Part shown: positions 35,546 through 41,786 of the stretch, piece by piece
How positions within the stretch are numbered: the first letter of the stretch is position 1
How the letters are laid out: every line of letters starts with the position of its first letter
Origin: Candidatus Aenigmatarchaeota archaeon
Lineage (GTDB): Archaea > Aenigmatarchaeota > Aenigmatarchaeia > CG10238-14
Direction of reading: 5' to 3'
Length of the DNA stretch: 49,010 bases
Assembly (NCBI GenBank): GCA_017610225.1
Contig: JAFCCM010000029.1
Span: forward strand, 1-49,010
The notes under the pieces: generated by a model
Seen by the model: the letters and a program-made list of their open reading frames with translations, nothing else
What the model was told of the DNA's origin: nothing
Databases searched by the model: none
Translations under genes and position numbers: made by a program

Positions 35546-35794
35546 CTACTTATCAATCAAAGCATCAGACCCTTCATCTTCTTCAATAGCATCTATTGAA
35601 TGATTAGGGTCAATTTTATCTAGTCCATAATCTATGATCTTGGAAAGAGGACGAGTCCAAGGTATTGAACCTTTATGTTTAAGCTTTAACTTTCCAAGAC
35701 GTGAGCTGATGGTTTCATCAGGGTCACCACCAGCAAAAGTGTTTCCAAGTTGGTCAATGCTTATTAAGATGTTTAATAAATATTTTCCTATCAT
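35546..35794 (-). CDS. Conserved small phage protein with GGDPDETISSR motif, 82 aa
   Basis: NILISIDQLGNTFAGGDPDETISSRLGK is a pattern I recognise from many uncharacterised phage proteins encoded near lysis genes; members usually end with a D-P-x-H-(C/S)-x-x-A segment, here DPNHSIDAIEED. Its start overlaps the small membrane gene upstream. Function unknown. Confidence 0.65.
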   Translation of the reverse strand: MIGKYLLNILISIDQLGNTFAGGDPDETISSRLGKLKLKHKGSIPWTRPLSKIIDYGLDKIDPNHSIDAIEEDEGSDALIDK

Positions 35795-35933
35795 TAGTTA
35801 ACCCACCAATTACTAAGTAAATAGCCTCAACAGAGTTTTCCTCAGGGAGAAGCCAACAAAGAGCTCCAGCCAAAACTAAAAAGACTAAAGGACCTAAATT
35901 TGATTTTATAAGTTCAGTGATTACTTCTTTCAT
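35754..35933 (-). CDS. Small single-span membrane protein, 59 aa, holin-like candidate
   Basis: Strong ribosome site AGGAGG. A polar head (MKEVITELIKSNLG) is followed by one hydrophobic span (PLVFLVLAGALCWLLP) and a basic tail. It overlaps the GGDPDETISSR gene by about 40 bases. Together with the DUF5675-like gene upstream this is the best candidate lysis region. Holin function is inferred from size and topology only. Confidence 0.55.
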   Translation of the reverse strand: MKEVITELIKSNLGPLVFLVLAGALCWLLPEENSVEAIYLVIGGLTNDRKIFIKHLNKH

Positions 35934-35941
35934 GGCTCCTC

Positions 35942-36331
35942 CTATTTATAATGAAACTTACTTATCCCTAACTTAAATTTATCTATCCCTTCCATATGCT
36001 TCATAAACAAGGCAAATGCTGTCTTACTATTCCATATTGTATGGTGTCCTTTTGTCATACCTAAAAGTATACAGGCTGTTGTATCTTCTTCTTTGTTGCC
36101 CCAGTGAAATCGAATCAATGTATGCCCCTTAACTACTATTTCAAAGGTATCTCCAAATTTATGGCTTTTAACCCTAACACAGTCATATATTCCTTCTGGA
36201 ATTTGGAATCTTTTAAGGTCATTAGAATCAGGCTCCAGCGTCAAACAAAGAAGTTCACCATCAATAATAAGTATTCCTGGACACCCTAAATTAGATTCAT
36301 TAAACCTTAATATATCAACTATCATTTTCAA
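35942..36331 (-). CDS. DUF5675-like protein, 129 aa
   Basis: GCPGILIIDGELLCLTLEPDSND, FQIPEGIYDC and LIRFHWGNKEEDTTACILLGM follow the DUF5675 pattern (T-L-E-x-x-x-N, I-P-x-G-x-Y, H-x-G-N-x-x-x-D-T-x-G-C-I-L-x-G), a family often adjacent to phage lysis genes. No chemistry is established that I can state. It sits between small terminase and the small membrane protein. Its start overlaps the terminase small subunit by 17 bases. Confidence 0.7.
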   Translation of the reverse strand: MKMIVDILRFNESNLGCPGILIIDGELLCLTLEPDSNDLKRFQIPEGIYDCVRVKSHKFGDTFEIVVKGHTLIRFHWGNKEEDTTACILLGMTKGHHTIWNSKTAFALFMKHMEGIDKFKLGISKFHYK

Positions 36332-36833
36332 CTACCTCTGCTTCAACAATGCCAGATTCCTCAACAGCCTTAGTCCCGCGCTGTTTGAAAGCTTCTAATT
36401 CCTCCTTTGTTAAAGTGTAAGAAGCATTAAGGTTATGGATTTTGGTAGGAGCCCTTAATCCACTGAGTTCCAACGCAACTGTATCTGCCACAGCTTTTTT
36501 ATCCTTAAGTGTTGACTCACCAGAATTATCATCAAAGATCTCATGATAAACATCTAATGCCTTGTTAGTCAACACTCTAATTTTTTCTGAAACTTTTTTC
36601 GCTTCCTCATCACGGTCAAGGCGAATCTCGGAAAGTTTACGTTCACCAAGCTCGGAGTTAAGGGTGTTGGAAACTGTCTGGGGATGGATATTTAAAATCT
36701 CTGCTATCTCTACATTCTTATACCCAAGCCCTTGAATTTCATAGGTTTTACGTTCACCACTTTCTGCACGTCGCTTGTCTGGCACAAGAAAGTCAAACCC
36801 ATAAAGCCCCTGTCTAGTCTCCACACCTTCCAT
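36315..36833 (-). CDS. Probable terminase small subunit, 172 aa
   Basis: The N-terminal half has a helix-turn-helix (YKNVEIAEILNIHPQTVSNTLNS), followed by a long charged helix suited to ring formation and a C-terminal acidic tail (VEAEVVEND). First large gene of the leftward late operon. It would recognise viral DNA and load the large terminase. The large subunit lies 6 kb further, separated by surface-modification and tailspike genes. A transcription regulator is the alternative. Confidence 0.6.
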   Translation of the reverse strand: MEGVETRQGLYGFDFLVPDKRRAESGERKTYEIQGLGYKNVEIAEILNIHPQTVSNTLNSELGERKLSEIRLDRDEEAKKVSEKIRVLTNKALDVYHEIFDDNSGESTLKDKKAVADTVALELSGLRAPTKIHNLNASYTLTKEELEAFKQRGTKAVEESGIVEAEVVENDS

Positions 36834-36838
36834 CTTGG

Positions 36839-36952
36839 TTACTTCCTACCTTTCCCATTCTTTGGTTGTTTCGCTGGAGCACATCCTCCACGACCTTTAT
36901 TATCCCTCTTACCATTCCCACTACCATCTTTCTTAGGAACTCCTTTACTCAT
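36839..36952 (-). CDS. Tiny basic Gly/Lys-rich protein, 37 aa
   Basis: MSKGVPKKDGSGNGKRDN continuing with GRGGCAPAKQPKNGKGRK. The KDGSGxNG...GRGxC pattern occurs in small bacterial and phage proteins of unknown role. First gene after the leftward promoter at 37020-36992, with a ribosome site GAGG. Confidence 0.6.
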   Translation of the reverse strand: MSKGVPKKDGSGNGKRDNKGRGGCAPAKQPKNGKGRK

Positions 36953-36991
36953 AGCAATTTACCTCAATTTCCTTTCCATATTCTAAATTCT

Positions 36992-37020
36992 ACCATATCA
37001 TAACTACAAACGTTTGTCAA
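36992..37020 (-). promoter_or_regulatory. Leftward late-operon promoter (sigma70-like)
   Basis: Minus strand TTGACA (37020-37015), 17-base spacer, TATGGT (36997-36992). Same -35 and -10 boxes and spacer length as the rightward promoter at 39905. A start near 36985 would transcribe the virion genes. A dispersed element lies 26 bases upstream of the -35. Confidence 0.8.
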
Positions 37021-37045
37021 CGTATTTTTCAGTACAATTACTACC

Positions 37046-37070
37046 AGACCGTTTATTTATTAAACGATCT
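37046..37070 (+). repeat. Dispersed 25-bp element, copy 15
   Basis: AGACCGTTT-ATTTATT-AAACGATCT, upstream of the leftward promoter in the divergent region. Confidence 0.9.
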
Positions 37071-37258
37071 ATACTTAACCGTACATGTTGGGACATTTTA
37101 TAAATCTTCAGACAAAATGTGAGAGATGTAACCCCCGCGCTATTACGTCTAATTTCCCCCATTGGATTGAACTGTTAATAAAATCAATGGGTTACGTGCT
37201 AGGTAAAAATAAACATTGACAATGGTGGTTGTTATGATATGGAATATGTTCATTGACA

Positions 37259-37497
37259 ATTGAATAATGCACGTGCCGGAAACGAGGTTTATTATGAGGT
37301 TGAAAAACATCAAACGAAAATTGATGGAATTGAATGACGACGGCAAAGGTAATACAAACATAATGTTGAATCCGTGGAATGAAGGTTACATAACGGCGCT
37401 CGTGGATTACGCTGTTATAAATGAGGATGAATTTGATACATTGATGAAATGGTTTAAAACAGGAGAATAACATTAACAGGCGCGTGCATTATTGAAT
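37259..37497. repeat. Inverted repeat bracketing one small gene
   Basis: Left arm 37259-37277 (ATTGAATAATGCACGTGCC) and right arm 37479-37497 (GGCGCGTGCATTATTGAAT) match at 17 of 19 positions in inverted order and enclose only the 37294-37470 gene. Also, ACAATTGAATAA occurs directly at 37256-37267 and again at 37514-37525. Confidence 0.75.
37294..37470 (+). CDS. Small hypothetical protein, 58 aa
   Basis: The start at 37294 (MRLKNIKRKLMELNDDGKG) has an ACGAGG site; the upstream Met lies inside the repeat arm. Contains NPWNEGYITALVDYAVINEDEF and a final amphipathic helix. First rightward gene, enclosed by an inverted repeat. No family recognised. Confidence 0.6.
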   Translation: MRLKNIKRKLMELNDDGKGNTNIMLNPWNEGYITALVDYAVINEDEFDTLMKWFKTGE

Positions 37498-37527
37498 TAT
37501 TAATGGCTCTTTTACAATTGAATAACG

Positions 37528-37950
37528 TTGCAACTCCATGATACAAACTAAAATGGAAGGAGTTTTATCATGGAATTAACAGAAGTTGTGAAAAACGTAA
37601 CATTGTCAAAGGTTTGTTCAATCAAACCAGACAAGGATTCTGATGAGTCTAAATCAGTTACGCTAAATGTTAATTTTGACGGAGTAACCTTAAGTGATGT
37701 TTTCGCAAAGGCCGTTTCAAGCGCTGTTATTCAGTGGCAAAATGGGTCCGGGCGCAAACAGTTTGACTCATGGGAGCATAATGGTAAAGTCAACATTGAC
37801 TTTAAAGCGCCCGGTAAAGCACCACAAGTTGACCCTGAGACCGCAATGGTAGCGAAACTCAAAGGCATGAGTCCTGATGAACAAAAGGCGTATATTGAGA
37901 ATATGTTAGCCAAGGCAATCAAATAACTAAACATTTTCATGGAGTTGCAA
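37528..37950. repeat. Inverted repeat bracketing the 118-aa gene
   Basis: TTGCAACTCCATGA (37528-37541) and TCATGGAGTTGCAA (37937-37950) are a perfect 14-base inverted pair, placed just outside the start and stop of the single gene between them. The second gene in a row with this arrangement. Confidence 0.8.
37570..37926 (+). CDS. Small protein of an apparently abundant type, 118 aa
   Basis: Ribosome site GGAAGGAG. Beta-rich first half (SVTLNVNFDGVTLSDVFAKAVSSAVIQWQN), a GKVNIDFKAPGK strand, and a C-terminal helix DPETAMVAKLKGMSPDEQKAYIENML. The end resembles that of the 42640 protein (DP-x-x-A ... PDKQKEMLAEL). Composition is richer in GC than neighbours. It has its own strong terminator and bracket repeats, so it looks like a self-contained expression unit. 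Function unknown. Confidence 0.75.
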   Translation: MELTEVVKNVTLSKVCSIKPDKDSDESKSVTLNVNFDGVTLSDVFAKAVSSAVIQWQNGSGRKQFDSWEHNGKVNIDFKAPGKAPQVDPETAMVAKLKGMSPDEQKAYIENMLAKAIK

Positions 37951-37960
37951 ACATTAAGGA

Positions 37961-37997
37961 AAAGGGCAGTGGTTTAATTATCACTGCCCTTTCTTTT
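37961..37997 (+). terminator. Strong intrinsic terminator after the 118-aa gene
   Basis: AAAGGGCAGTG (37961-37971) pairs perfectly with CACTGCCCTTT (37982-37992) around a 10-nt loop, then CTTTTT. It isolates the gene from the origin-like region downstream. Confidence 0.92.
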
Positions 37998-38156
37998 TGC
38001 CAACATTCTATGTTGTTATACTTGGAACGTTGGACTTGGAACATAGCATTAAATAACTCTCTTTGTATCTACACTTGGAACACCTAACCATTAACCGCTG
38101 AACGTAACCTAAACCTTAACCTTAGGATGCAGTAGTGCATTCCAGCTAACATCTCC

Positions 38157-38181
38157 AGTTCGTTCAATGATAAAACGATCT
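38157..38181 (+). repeat. Dispersed 25-bp element, copy 16
   Basis: AGTTCGTTC-AATGATA-AAACGATCT, within the origin-like region. Confidence 0.9.
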
Positions 38182-38312
38182 GTTTGATGTTCAACTTGGA
38201 TTAAATACACTGAATTGTACATTGACATGAGGGTGTAGTTGTGTTAATGTATGTTTGTATTTATGTTTGTATGTAAATGTGTATCCTACAGATAATATAT
38301 AACCGTGGAATA

Positions 38313-38325
38313 CATAAAACGATCT
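38313..38325 (+). repeat. Element half-site, left side of AT-rich core
   Basis: CATAAAACGATCT: a right arm only; the corresponding left arm at 38301 is largely lost (AACCGTGGA). Confidence 0.75.
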
Positions 38326-38407
38326 AAGGCATACATCTATAAATAATAATAAGTAATATATATATATACTATATATAAAGATATATATTAAAGAAGAAGG
38401 AGGACTA

Positions 38408-38420
38408 AGATCGTTTAATG
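38408..38420 (-). repeat. Element half-site, right side of AT-rich core, opposite orientation
   Basis: AGATCGTTTAATG: the inverse of the half-site at 38313 (12 of 13 bases). The only place where two half-sites face each other. Confidence 0.75.
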
Positions 38421-38504
38421 GTTTTTGGTTTGGACATATCATCTGTAGGATACGGATTTACATGGTTACAAGGCTACATGATTACAAATGATTAGGAGGT
38501 AGAT

Positions 38505-38705
38505 ATGTTAGAGAAAATAGATGTTATGGAGTACTTTGGTGAATGGATAAGTGAAGATGAATGTGAGACAGTGATTGAATGTGCCTTGCGTAGAAGACGT
38601 TGTGGAGGGTTTACAGATCAGATGAATGCTGTTAGAGAGTATTTGAAAGAAGTGTTAGGACATGATGTTAGGTTTATGAGTGGATATAGGAGAGTTAAGA
38701 CATGA
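38505..38705 (+). CDS. Hypothetical protein, 66 aa
   Basis: First gene after the origin-like region, ribosome site AGGAGG. Acidic N-terminal helix, then ECALRRRRCGGFTDQMNAVREYLKEVLG. Overlaps the next gene by ATGA. Position next to the origin is compatible with a replication role. Confidence 0.7.
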   Translation: MLEKIDVMEYFGEWISEDECETVIECALRRRRCGGFTDQMNAVREYLKEVLGHDVRFMSGYRRVKT

Positions 38706-39406
38706 ATAGAGAAATTAAGCAAGAGAGTAGTATGCCTGTGCAGTCAAGAGTGAGTATAATTGACTTAGCAAACTTAGATATGTATTGGACTGATACAGGG
38801 TATAGTGTTAAGACTATGAGTCAGTTAGTATCATGGAGTATGAGTTTGCTATATGAAGTGTTAGCGTCTAATAATTGCATAAAGGCACGTATTGATAGAG
38901 TAGATGATGCTAATAGGTATTTAGAGAGTAGAGGACTGTATCAGAGAAGTATGAGGGAGAAGGGATTTAAGAAGTTAGGAGCAGCTATTAAAATGGAAGT
39001 TATTAGGGATGAAAGAGGAAATGTTAAGGATGTACTACCAAGAGAGCATAACATACTACATAATAAGCGTAGCGTTAATAGTTTTGATGGTAGGATATTT
39101 AGCGGAGAGATTGAGAGAATGACTAAGATATATGAAGATAGTGAACCAAAGAAGGAAGCAATAAGTGAAGAGTCAAGGAAAGCTACTATGCAAGCAGTTG
39201 CAGACCGTATGAAGCGTGAGGACGAGGGTGAAAGTGAGGATATGAGCAAAAGCAAACTATCCAGCGAAACCTTAGTTGGTGAGAAAATGACTGGTGAGCA
39301 AGCAGAGAATAAAATGAAGGAGATTAAATTAAAAGATAAGGAAAGGGTTGAGGCAGAGAAGAGTTTGAACTTCAAGGATTTGATGAAAGGTGTGAGAAAT
39401 GAGTAA
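38702..39406 (+). CDS. Hypothetical origin-proximal protein, 234 aa
   Basis: N-terminal segment (SIIDLANLDMYWTDTGYSVKTMSQLVSWSMSLLYEVL) looks like a compact helical DNA-binding or dimerisation unit. A long, very charged, probably disordered or coiled C-terminal half follows (EESRKATMQAVADRMKRE ... ENKMKEIKLKDKERVEAEKS). Coupled to the previous gene. An initiator-like or regulatory role is possible because it is the largest gene beside the origin candidate. No family recognised. Confidence 0.7.
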   Translation: MNREIKQESSMPVQSRVSIIDLANLDMYWTDTGYSVKTMSQLVSWSMSLLYEVLASNNCIKARIDRVDDANRYLESRGLYQRSMREKGFKKLGAAIKMEVIRDERGNVKDVLPREHNILHNKRSVNSFDGRIFSGEIERMTKIYEDSEPKKEAISEESRKATMQAVADRMKREDEGESEDMSKSKLSSETLVGEKMTGEQAENKMKEIKLKDKERVEAEKSLNFKDLMKGVRNE

Positions 39407-39629
39407 GATATTTATTGTAGCAGGTAACTATAAACAAACGAAAGAATATGCTATATGTAAAGGTATTAAATATAGTAGGTTCGTCTATGTTAATGAAATG
39501 TATAAGATGCAAGGTATAAGAAAAGGAAAGTTAATATTTACTGGATCATGGGATAGAAGACCCAATTTTAATATAGATGAAATTTTACTATATGCTAAGT
39601 ATATGCAATTTAACATTGTATATGATTAA
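39399..39629 (+). CDS. Hypothetical protein, 76 aa
   Basis: Begins MSKIFIVAGNYKQTKEYA, a Rossmann-like opening strand and helix, then RFVYVNEMYKMQGI and KLIFTGSWDRRPN. Resembles small phage proteins that mimic the start of a P-loop fold without the loop. The start overlaps the previous gene; the stop meets a dispersed element. Confidence 0.65.
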   Translation: MSKIFIVAGNYKQTKEYAICKGIKYSRFVYVNEMYKMQGIRKGKLIFTGSWDRRPNFNIDEILLYAKYMQFNIVYD

Positions 39630-39653
39630 GTTCGTTTTATAATAAAACAATCT
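39629..39653 (+). repeat. Dispersed 25-bp element, copy 17
   Basis: AGTTCGTTT-TATAATA-AAACAATCT, identical to the copy at 2763 and followed directly by GGAGGTGAAAG-ATG. Confidence 0.92.
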
Positions 39654-39664
39654 GGAGGTGAAAG

Positions 39665-39874
39665 ATGAACAATCGAATAATTAGTCAAAAGGTAACTGGC
39701 CCAGAAAGAACATTTGTATCAGAGGATGTTAAGCATATCTTAGACCAGATAGATAACATTCTTTATATTCAACGTAAAATGATTGATACTATATTGAATG
39801 AGCAGGTTAAATGTATAGATACTAGTATACTTAGTGCAAAAGAATTAAATAGGTTAATGAAGAATGATTTGTAA
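39665..39874 (+). CDS. Hypothetical protein, 69 aa
   Basis: Ribosome site GGAGG directly follows a dispersed element. Mostly helical (SEDVKHILDQIDNILYIQRKMIDTILNEQV). No family recognised. Its transcript ends into a palindrome and a new promoter. Confidence 0.65.
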   Translation: MNNRIISQKVTGPERTFVSEDVKHILDQIDNILYIQRKMIDTILNEQVKCIDTSILSAKELNRLMKNDL

Positions 39875-39933
39875 ACTGTAATAATATTACAGTGTTAATG
39901 CTTATTGACAAACGGTTAAAATTATGTTATGGT
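39875..39933 (+). promoter_or_regulatory. Promoter with upstream palindromic operator
   Basis: A perfect palindrome ACTGTAATA-A-TATTACAGT (39875-39893) is followed 12 bases on by TTGACA (39905-39910), a 17-base spacer and TATGGT (39928-39933). The next gene starts at 39997. The palindrome is the right size for a dimeric repressor. Confidence 0.75.
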
Positions 39934-39996
39934 ATCACTGACACAATGGAAAAGGTAATGTTTGATAAACTATTAAATAAAGGAAAGGAAACTATT

Positions 39997-40197
39997 ATGA
40001 TTAAAACACAGTGTAATTGCAACTATGGATTTGTCGAAACAGGAATTGGCAACCCTATTGGGCCGGATCAAAACCATCTAATTATCCAAGTGCTTGATGT
40101 GGATGGTCATGTACTATACAGCAATCACTTTATCAATGAGGACATGGATGATCTTGAAATGAGGTGTATTAGATGTGGGGAAATAGCAAGGTATTAA
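39997..40197 (+). CDS. Small cysteine-containing protein, 66 aa
   Basis: The start at 39997 (MIKTQCNCNYGFVETG) has AAAGGAAAGG upstream and a promoter 70 bases before. CxC near the N-terminus and MRCIRCGEIARY at the end could form a single zinc site. Beta-rich middle. Function unknown. Confidence 0.65.
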   Translation: MIKTQCNCNYGFVETGIGNPIGPDQNHLIIQVLDVDGHVLYSNHFINEDMDDLEMRCIRCGEIARY

Positions 40198-40222
40198 TTA
40201 TGAAATGTAAGGAGATTTAATA

Positions 40223-40405
40223 ATGAATTACAAAAACATAACTTTAATCATGAAAATAAAAGGATTTGGAATAAGGACTGATATTGATGAGAGAGAAGCG
40301 ATAATTGAGGCGCTAACGAAAGACCTTGAAAATTGCAAAGGTGTTGAAAACTATCTTAGCGATCCAACTATTTCAATTTACGCAGAGGAAAAGGATGAAA
40401 TTTAA
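40223..40405 (+). CDS. Hypothetical protein, 60 aa
   Basis: Ribosome site AAGGAG. Strand-helix-strand protein (NITLIMKIKGFGI, then EREAIIEALTKDLENCKG and PTISIYAEE). Overlaps the next gene by 11 bases. Confidence 0.6.
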   Translation: MNYKNITLIMKIKGFGIRTDIDEREAIIEALTKDLENCKGVENYLSDPTISIYAEEKDEI

Positions 40406-40586
40406 AGTAACTATCAACTGGCATTGTGAGGTGTTAAAATTCTACACTCATGCCAAAAGTGATTCCAAAACACTCAACAATGCTATTAGTCAGTTGGCAA
40501 AGAGGGTGGGAAGAACTACAAGGTCTGTAAGACTTTATGTTACAGACCCTAACTATGATAGATGGAAAGTGGAGGTGTTGAGATGA
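40395..40586 (+). CDS. Hypothetical protein, 63 aa
   Basis: The start at 40395 (MKFKVTINWHCEVLKFYTHA) follows GAGGAAAAGG. Similar strand-helix-strand scale to its upstream neighbour (SKTLNNAISQLAKRVGRTTRSVRLYV), so the pair may be related. Overlaps the next gene by ATGA. Confidence 0.6.
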   Translation: MKFKVTINWHCEVLKFYTHAKSDSKTLNNAISQLAKRVGRTTRSVRLYVTDPNYDRWKVEVLR

Positions 40587-40789
40587 AAAAGACAGTGGTT
40601 GACATAGGCTATGGAGATTTGGATATTTATGTAGATGGTCAATTAGCCCTTCATATTGGACAGGTTAGTGATGATGATACTATTAATCTCTTTCTATATC
40701 CTAAAGGTGATTTGGTTAAGTCTATAATGAATGAGGAAGATTCCAAGTCAGAATGTACTCATGAAATCCTGATACCGAAAAAGAGGTAA
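40583..40789 (+). CDS. Hypothetical protein, 68 aa
   Basis: The start at 40583 (MKKTVVDIGYGDLDIYVDG) has GGAGGTG upstream and couples to the previous gene. Beta-rich (QLALHIGQVSDDDTINLFLYP). No family recognised. Confidence 0.6.
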   Translation: MKKTVVDIGYGDLDIYVDGQLALHIGQVSDDDTINLFLYPKGDLVKSIMNEEDSKSECTHEILIPKKR

Positions 40790-40793
40790 AATA

Positions 40794-40994
40794 ATGAAAG
40801 ACGAAACAAAAGTAAATGCTTACCTTCCAATATTAATGGCAGGAGCAATGGCTACAGTAAGAAATCCACAAAGGAAGGTTTATGGTGCCTCAACTATTAA
40901 ATCAAATAATTCACTGGAGATTAATAAACATCGTAAGAAGAGGAAGGCTAAGAATAAAATATCTATAGCGTCAAAGAGGAAAAATAGGAAATGA
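40794..40994 (+). CDS. Small basic protein, 66 aa
   Basis: The C-terminal third is strongly basic (NKHRKKRKAKNKISIASKRKNRK), suggesting nucleic-acid binding. Ribosome site AGAGG. No family recognised. Confidence 0.6.
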   Translation: MKDETKVNAYLPILMAGAMATVRNPQRKVYGASTIKSNNSLEINKHRKKRKAKNKISIASKRKNRK

Positions 40995-40997
40995 ATA

Positions 40998-41022
40998 AGT
41001 TTGTTCAATCATTAAACAATCT
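40998..41022 (+). repeat. Dispersed 25-bp element, copy 18
   Basis: AGTTTGTTC-AATCATT-AAACAATCT, followed within 10 bases by AAAGGAGG of the next gene. Confidence 0.9.
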
Positions 41023-41042
41023 TAAAGAAAGGAGGAACTCCA

Positions 41043-41174
41043 ATGCAGTATCTAAAAAAACGTAAGTTGTCGTGGGAAGATTATCTAATAGGCTTTATAA
41101 TCTTCGGATGTCTTTCTATCATCGGAGCGATAGCAGGAGCGGTGTTTGTATCTGTTTTGAACTTCATAGGGTGA
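41043..41174 (+). CDS. Small membrane protein, 43 aa
   Basis: Strong AAAGGAGG. Basic head (MQYLKKRKLSWED) and one membrane span (IGFIIFGCLSIIGAIAGAVFV). Positive-inside topology. Early small membrane protein of unknown role. Confidence 0.6.
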   Translation: MQYLKKRKLSWEDYLIGFIIFGCLSIIGAIAGAVFVSVLNFIG

Positions 41175-41178
41175 TATC

Positions 41179-41322
41179 ATAAAGATTAAATGTCCAGAAT
41201 GTAAAAAGAAAGTTAAAATCATCCGCTTTGGCTATGGCTATGTTGCACACTGCTGTGGAAAGGTACTTTACAATGAAAGCAATGCAAATCATACAAAAAA
41301 GAATATATATGATAAAGCATAG
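41179..41322 (+). CDS. Zinc-ribbon-like small protein, 47 aa, possible ATA start
   Basis: The frame reads (M)KIKCPECKKKVKIIRFG, then GYVAHCCGKVLYNES, with four cysteines in a CxxC...CC arrangement. No ATG, GTG or TTG is in a usable position; an AGGGTG lies 5 bases before ATA at 41179. Either a rare start or an upstream decay of the normal start. Fits directly after the membrane gene. Confidence 0.4.
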   Translation: MKIKCPECKKKVKIIRFGYGYVAHCCGKVLYNESNANHTKKNIYDKA

Positions 41323-41521
41323 TATTTACAAACCACCTTTACCATTGAAAAGGATGCGAAAATATCCTCCGCCGAAGTTTAAGGCATATCAAAAGAATGG
41401 TAAGGTTAGAATTTACACTGAGGAGGAAATAATTAAATATTGCGAGGAGAACAACTATGGAATTGACGAGAGAAGAAGAAGCAAATGTTCTCAAGGAGGA
41501 CCTTGTAAAGACTCATCGTAA
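41309..41521 (+). CDS. Hypothetical basic protein, about 71 aa, start uncertain
   Basis: Proline- and lysine-rich region (KPPLPLKRMRKYPPPKFKAYQ) followed by RIYTEEEIIKYCEENNYG. Met at 41309 or 41354; neither has a strong ribosome site. Overlaps the zinc-ribbon gene and the next gene in other frames. Confidence 0.4.
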   Translation: MIKHSIYKPPLPLKRMRKYPPPKFKAYQKNGKVRIYTEEEIIKYCEENNYGIDERRRSKCSQGGPCKDSS

Positions 41522-41762
41522 GTTAACAAAAGCACATAAGAAGATGAGAGCATCAAGGGAAACTTACCTTGAGCACGAAAAAGTGTGGAGTAAACTAAAT
41601 GAACAACATAGAAGATTGGACTATCAACTTGCTATGTTAGATGGGAGATATAAGGTGTTATCTCCTCAAGGGACAAGGAAGACAAGGGAAAAGGATGTAA
41701 GTGAGCTTACTACAGATCAGATATTAAGGATTGCTGAAGAGCTTGGAGTTGATCTGAAGTAA
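41457..41762 (+). CDS. Coiled-coil protein, 101 aa
   Basis: Ribosome site GAGGAG. Long charged helix (EEEANVLKEDLVKTHRKLTKA, HEKVWSKLNEQHRRLDYQLAMLDG) and a C-terminal segment VSELTTDQILRIAEELGVDLK like a small helical cap. Unknown function. Confidence 0.65.
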   Translation: MELTREEEANVLKEDLVKTHRKLTKAHKKMRASRETYLEHEKVWSKLNEQHRRLDYQLAMLDGRYKVLSPQGTRKTREKDVSELTTDQILRIAEELGVDLK

Positions 41763-41786
41763 TGAAATAAAAGGAGGCTAAATACA

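Larger units (their letters stand above)
36953..37293. other. Divergent intergenic region between late and early arms
   Basis: About 340 bases without a convincing gene. It holds the strong leftward promoter (36992-37020), a dispersed element (37046-37070), a CCCATTG/CAATGGG inverted repeat (37158-37164, 37185-37191), a TTGACA (37216-37221) with a poor -10 TATGGA 16 bases on, and the left arm of the repeat bracketing the next small gene. Confidence 0.7.
38020..38490. other. Candidate replication origin / control region (non-coding)
   Basis: About 480 bases without a credible gene and with layered repeats. ACTTGGAAC occurs at 38020-38028, 38034-38042 and 38073-38081, with a partial copy at 38194. 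ATGTTTGTAT occurs at 38251 and 38263 (12-bp period). A 28-bp inverted repeat (38271-38298 with 38436-38463, 25 of 28 matching) encloses two opposed dispersed-element half-sites (38313-38325, 38408-38420), which in turn flank an 82-bp core rich in TATATA. T/CTACA recurs every 8 bases at 38458, 38466, 38474 and 38482. Iterons plus an AT-rich core inside nested symmetry is the classic layout of an origin. Confidence 0.6.

Noticed and set aside
38191..38442. An 83-codon minus-strand reading frame over the origin-like region.
   Set aside because: It is produced by AT-rich and TATA-rich sequence, has no ribosome site and runs through repeats; it is treated as chance.
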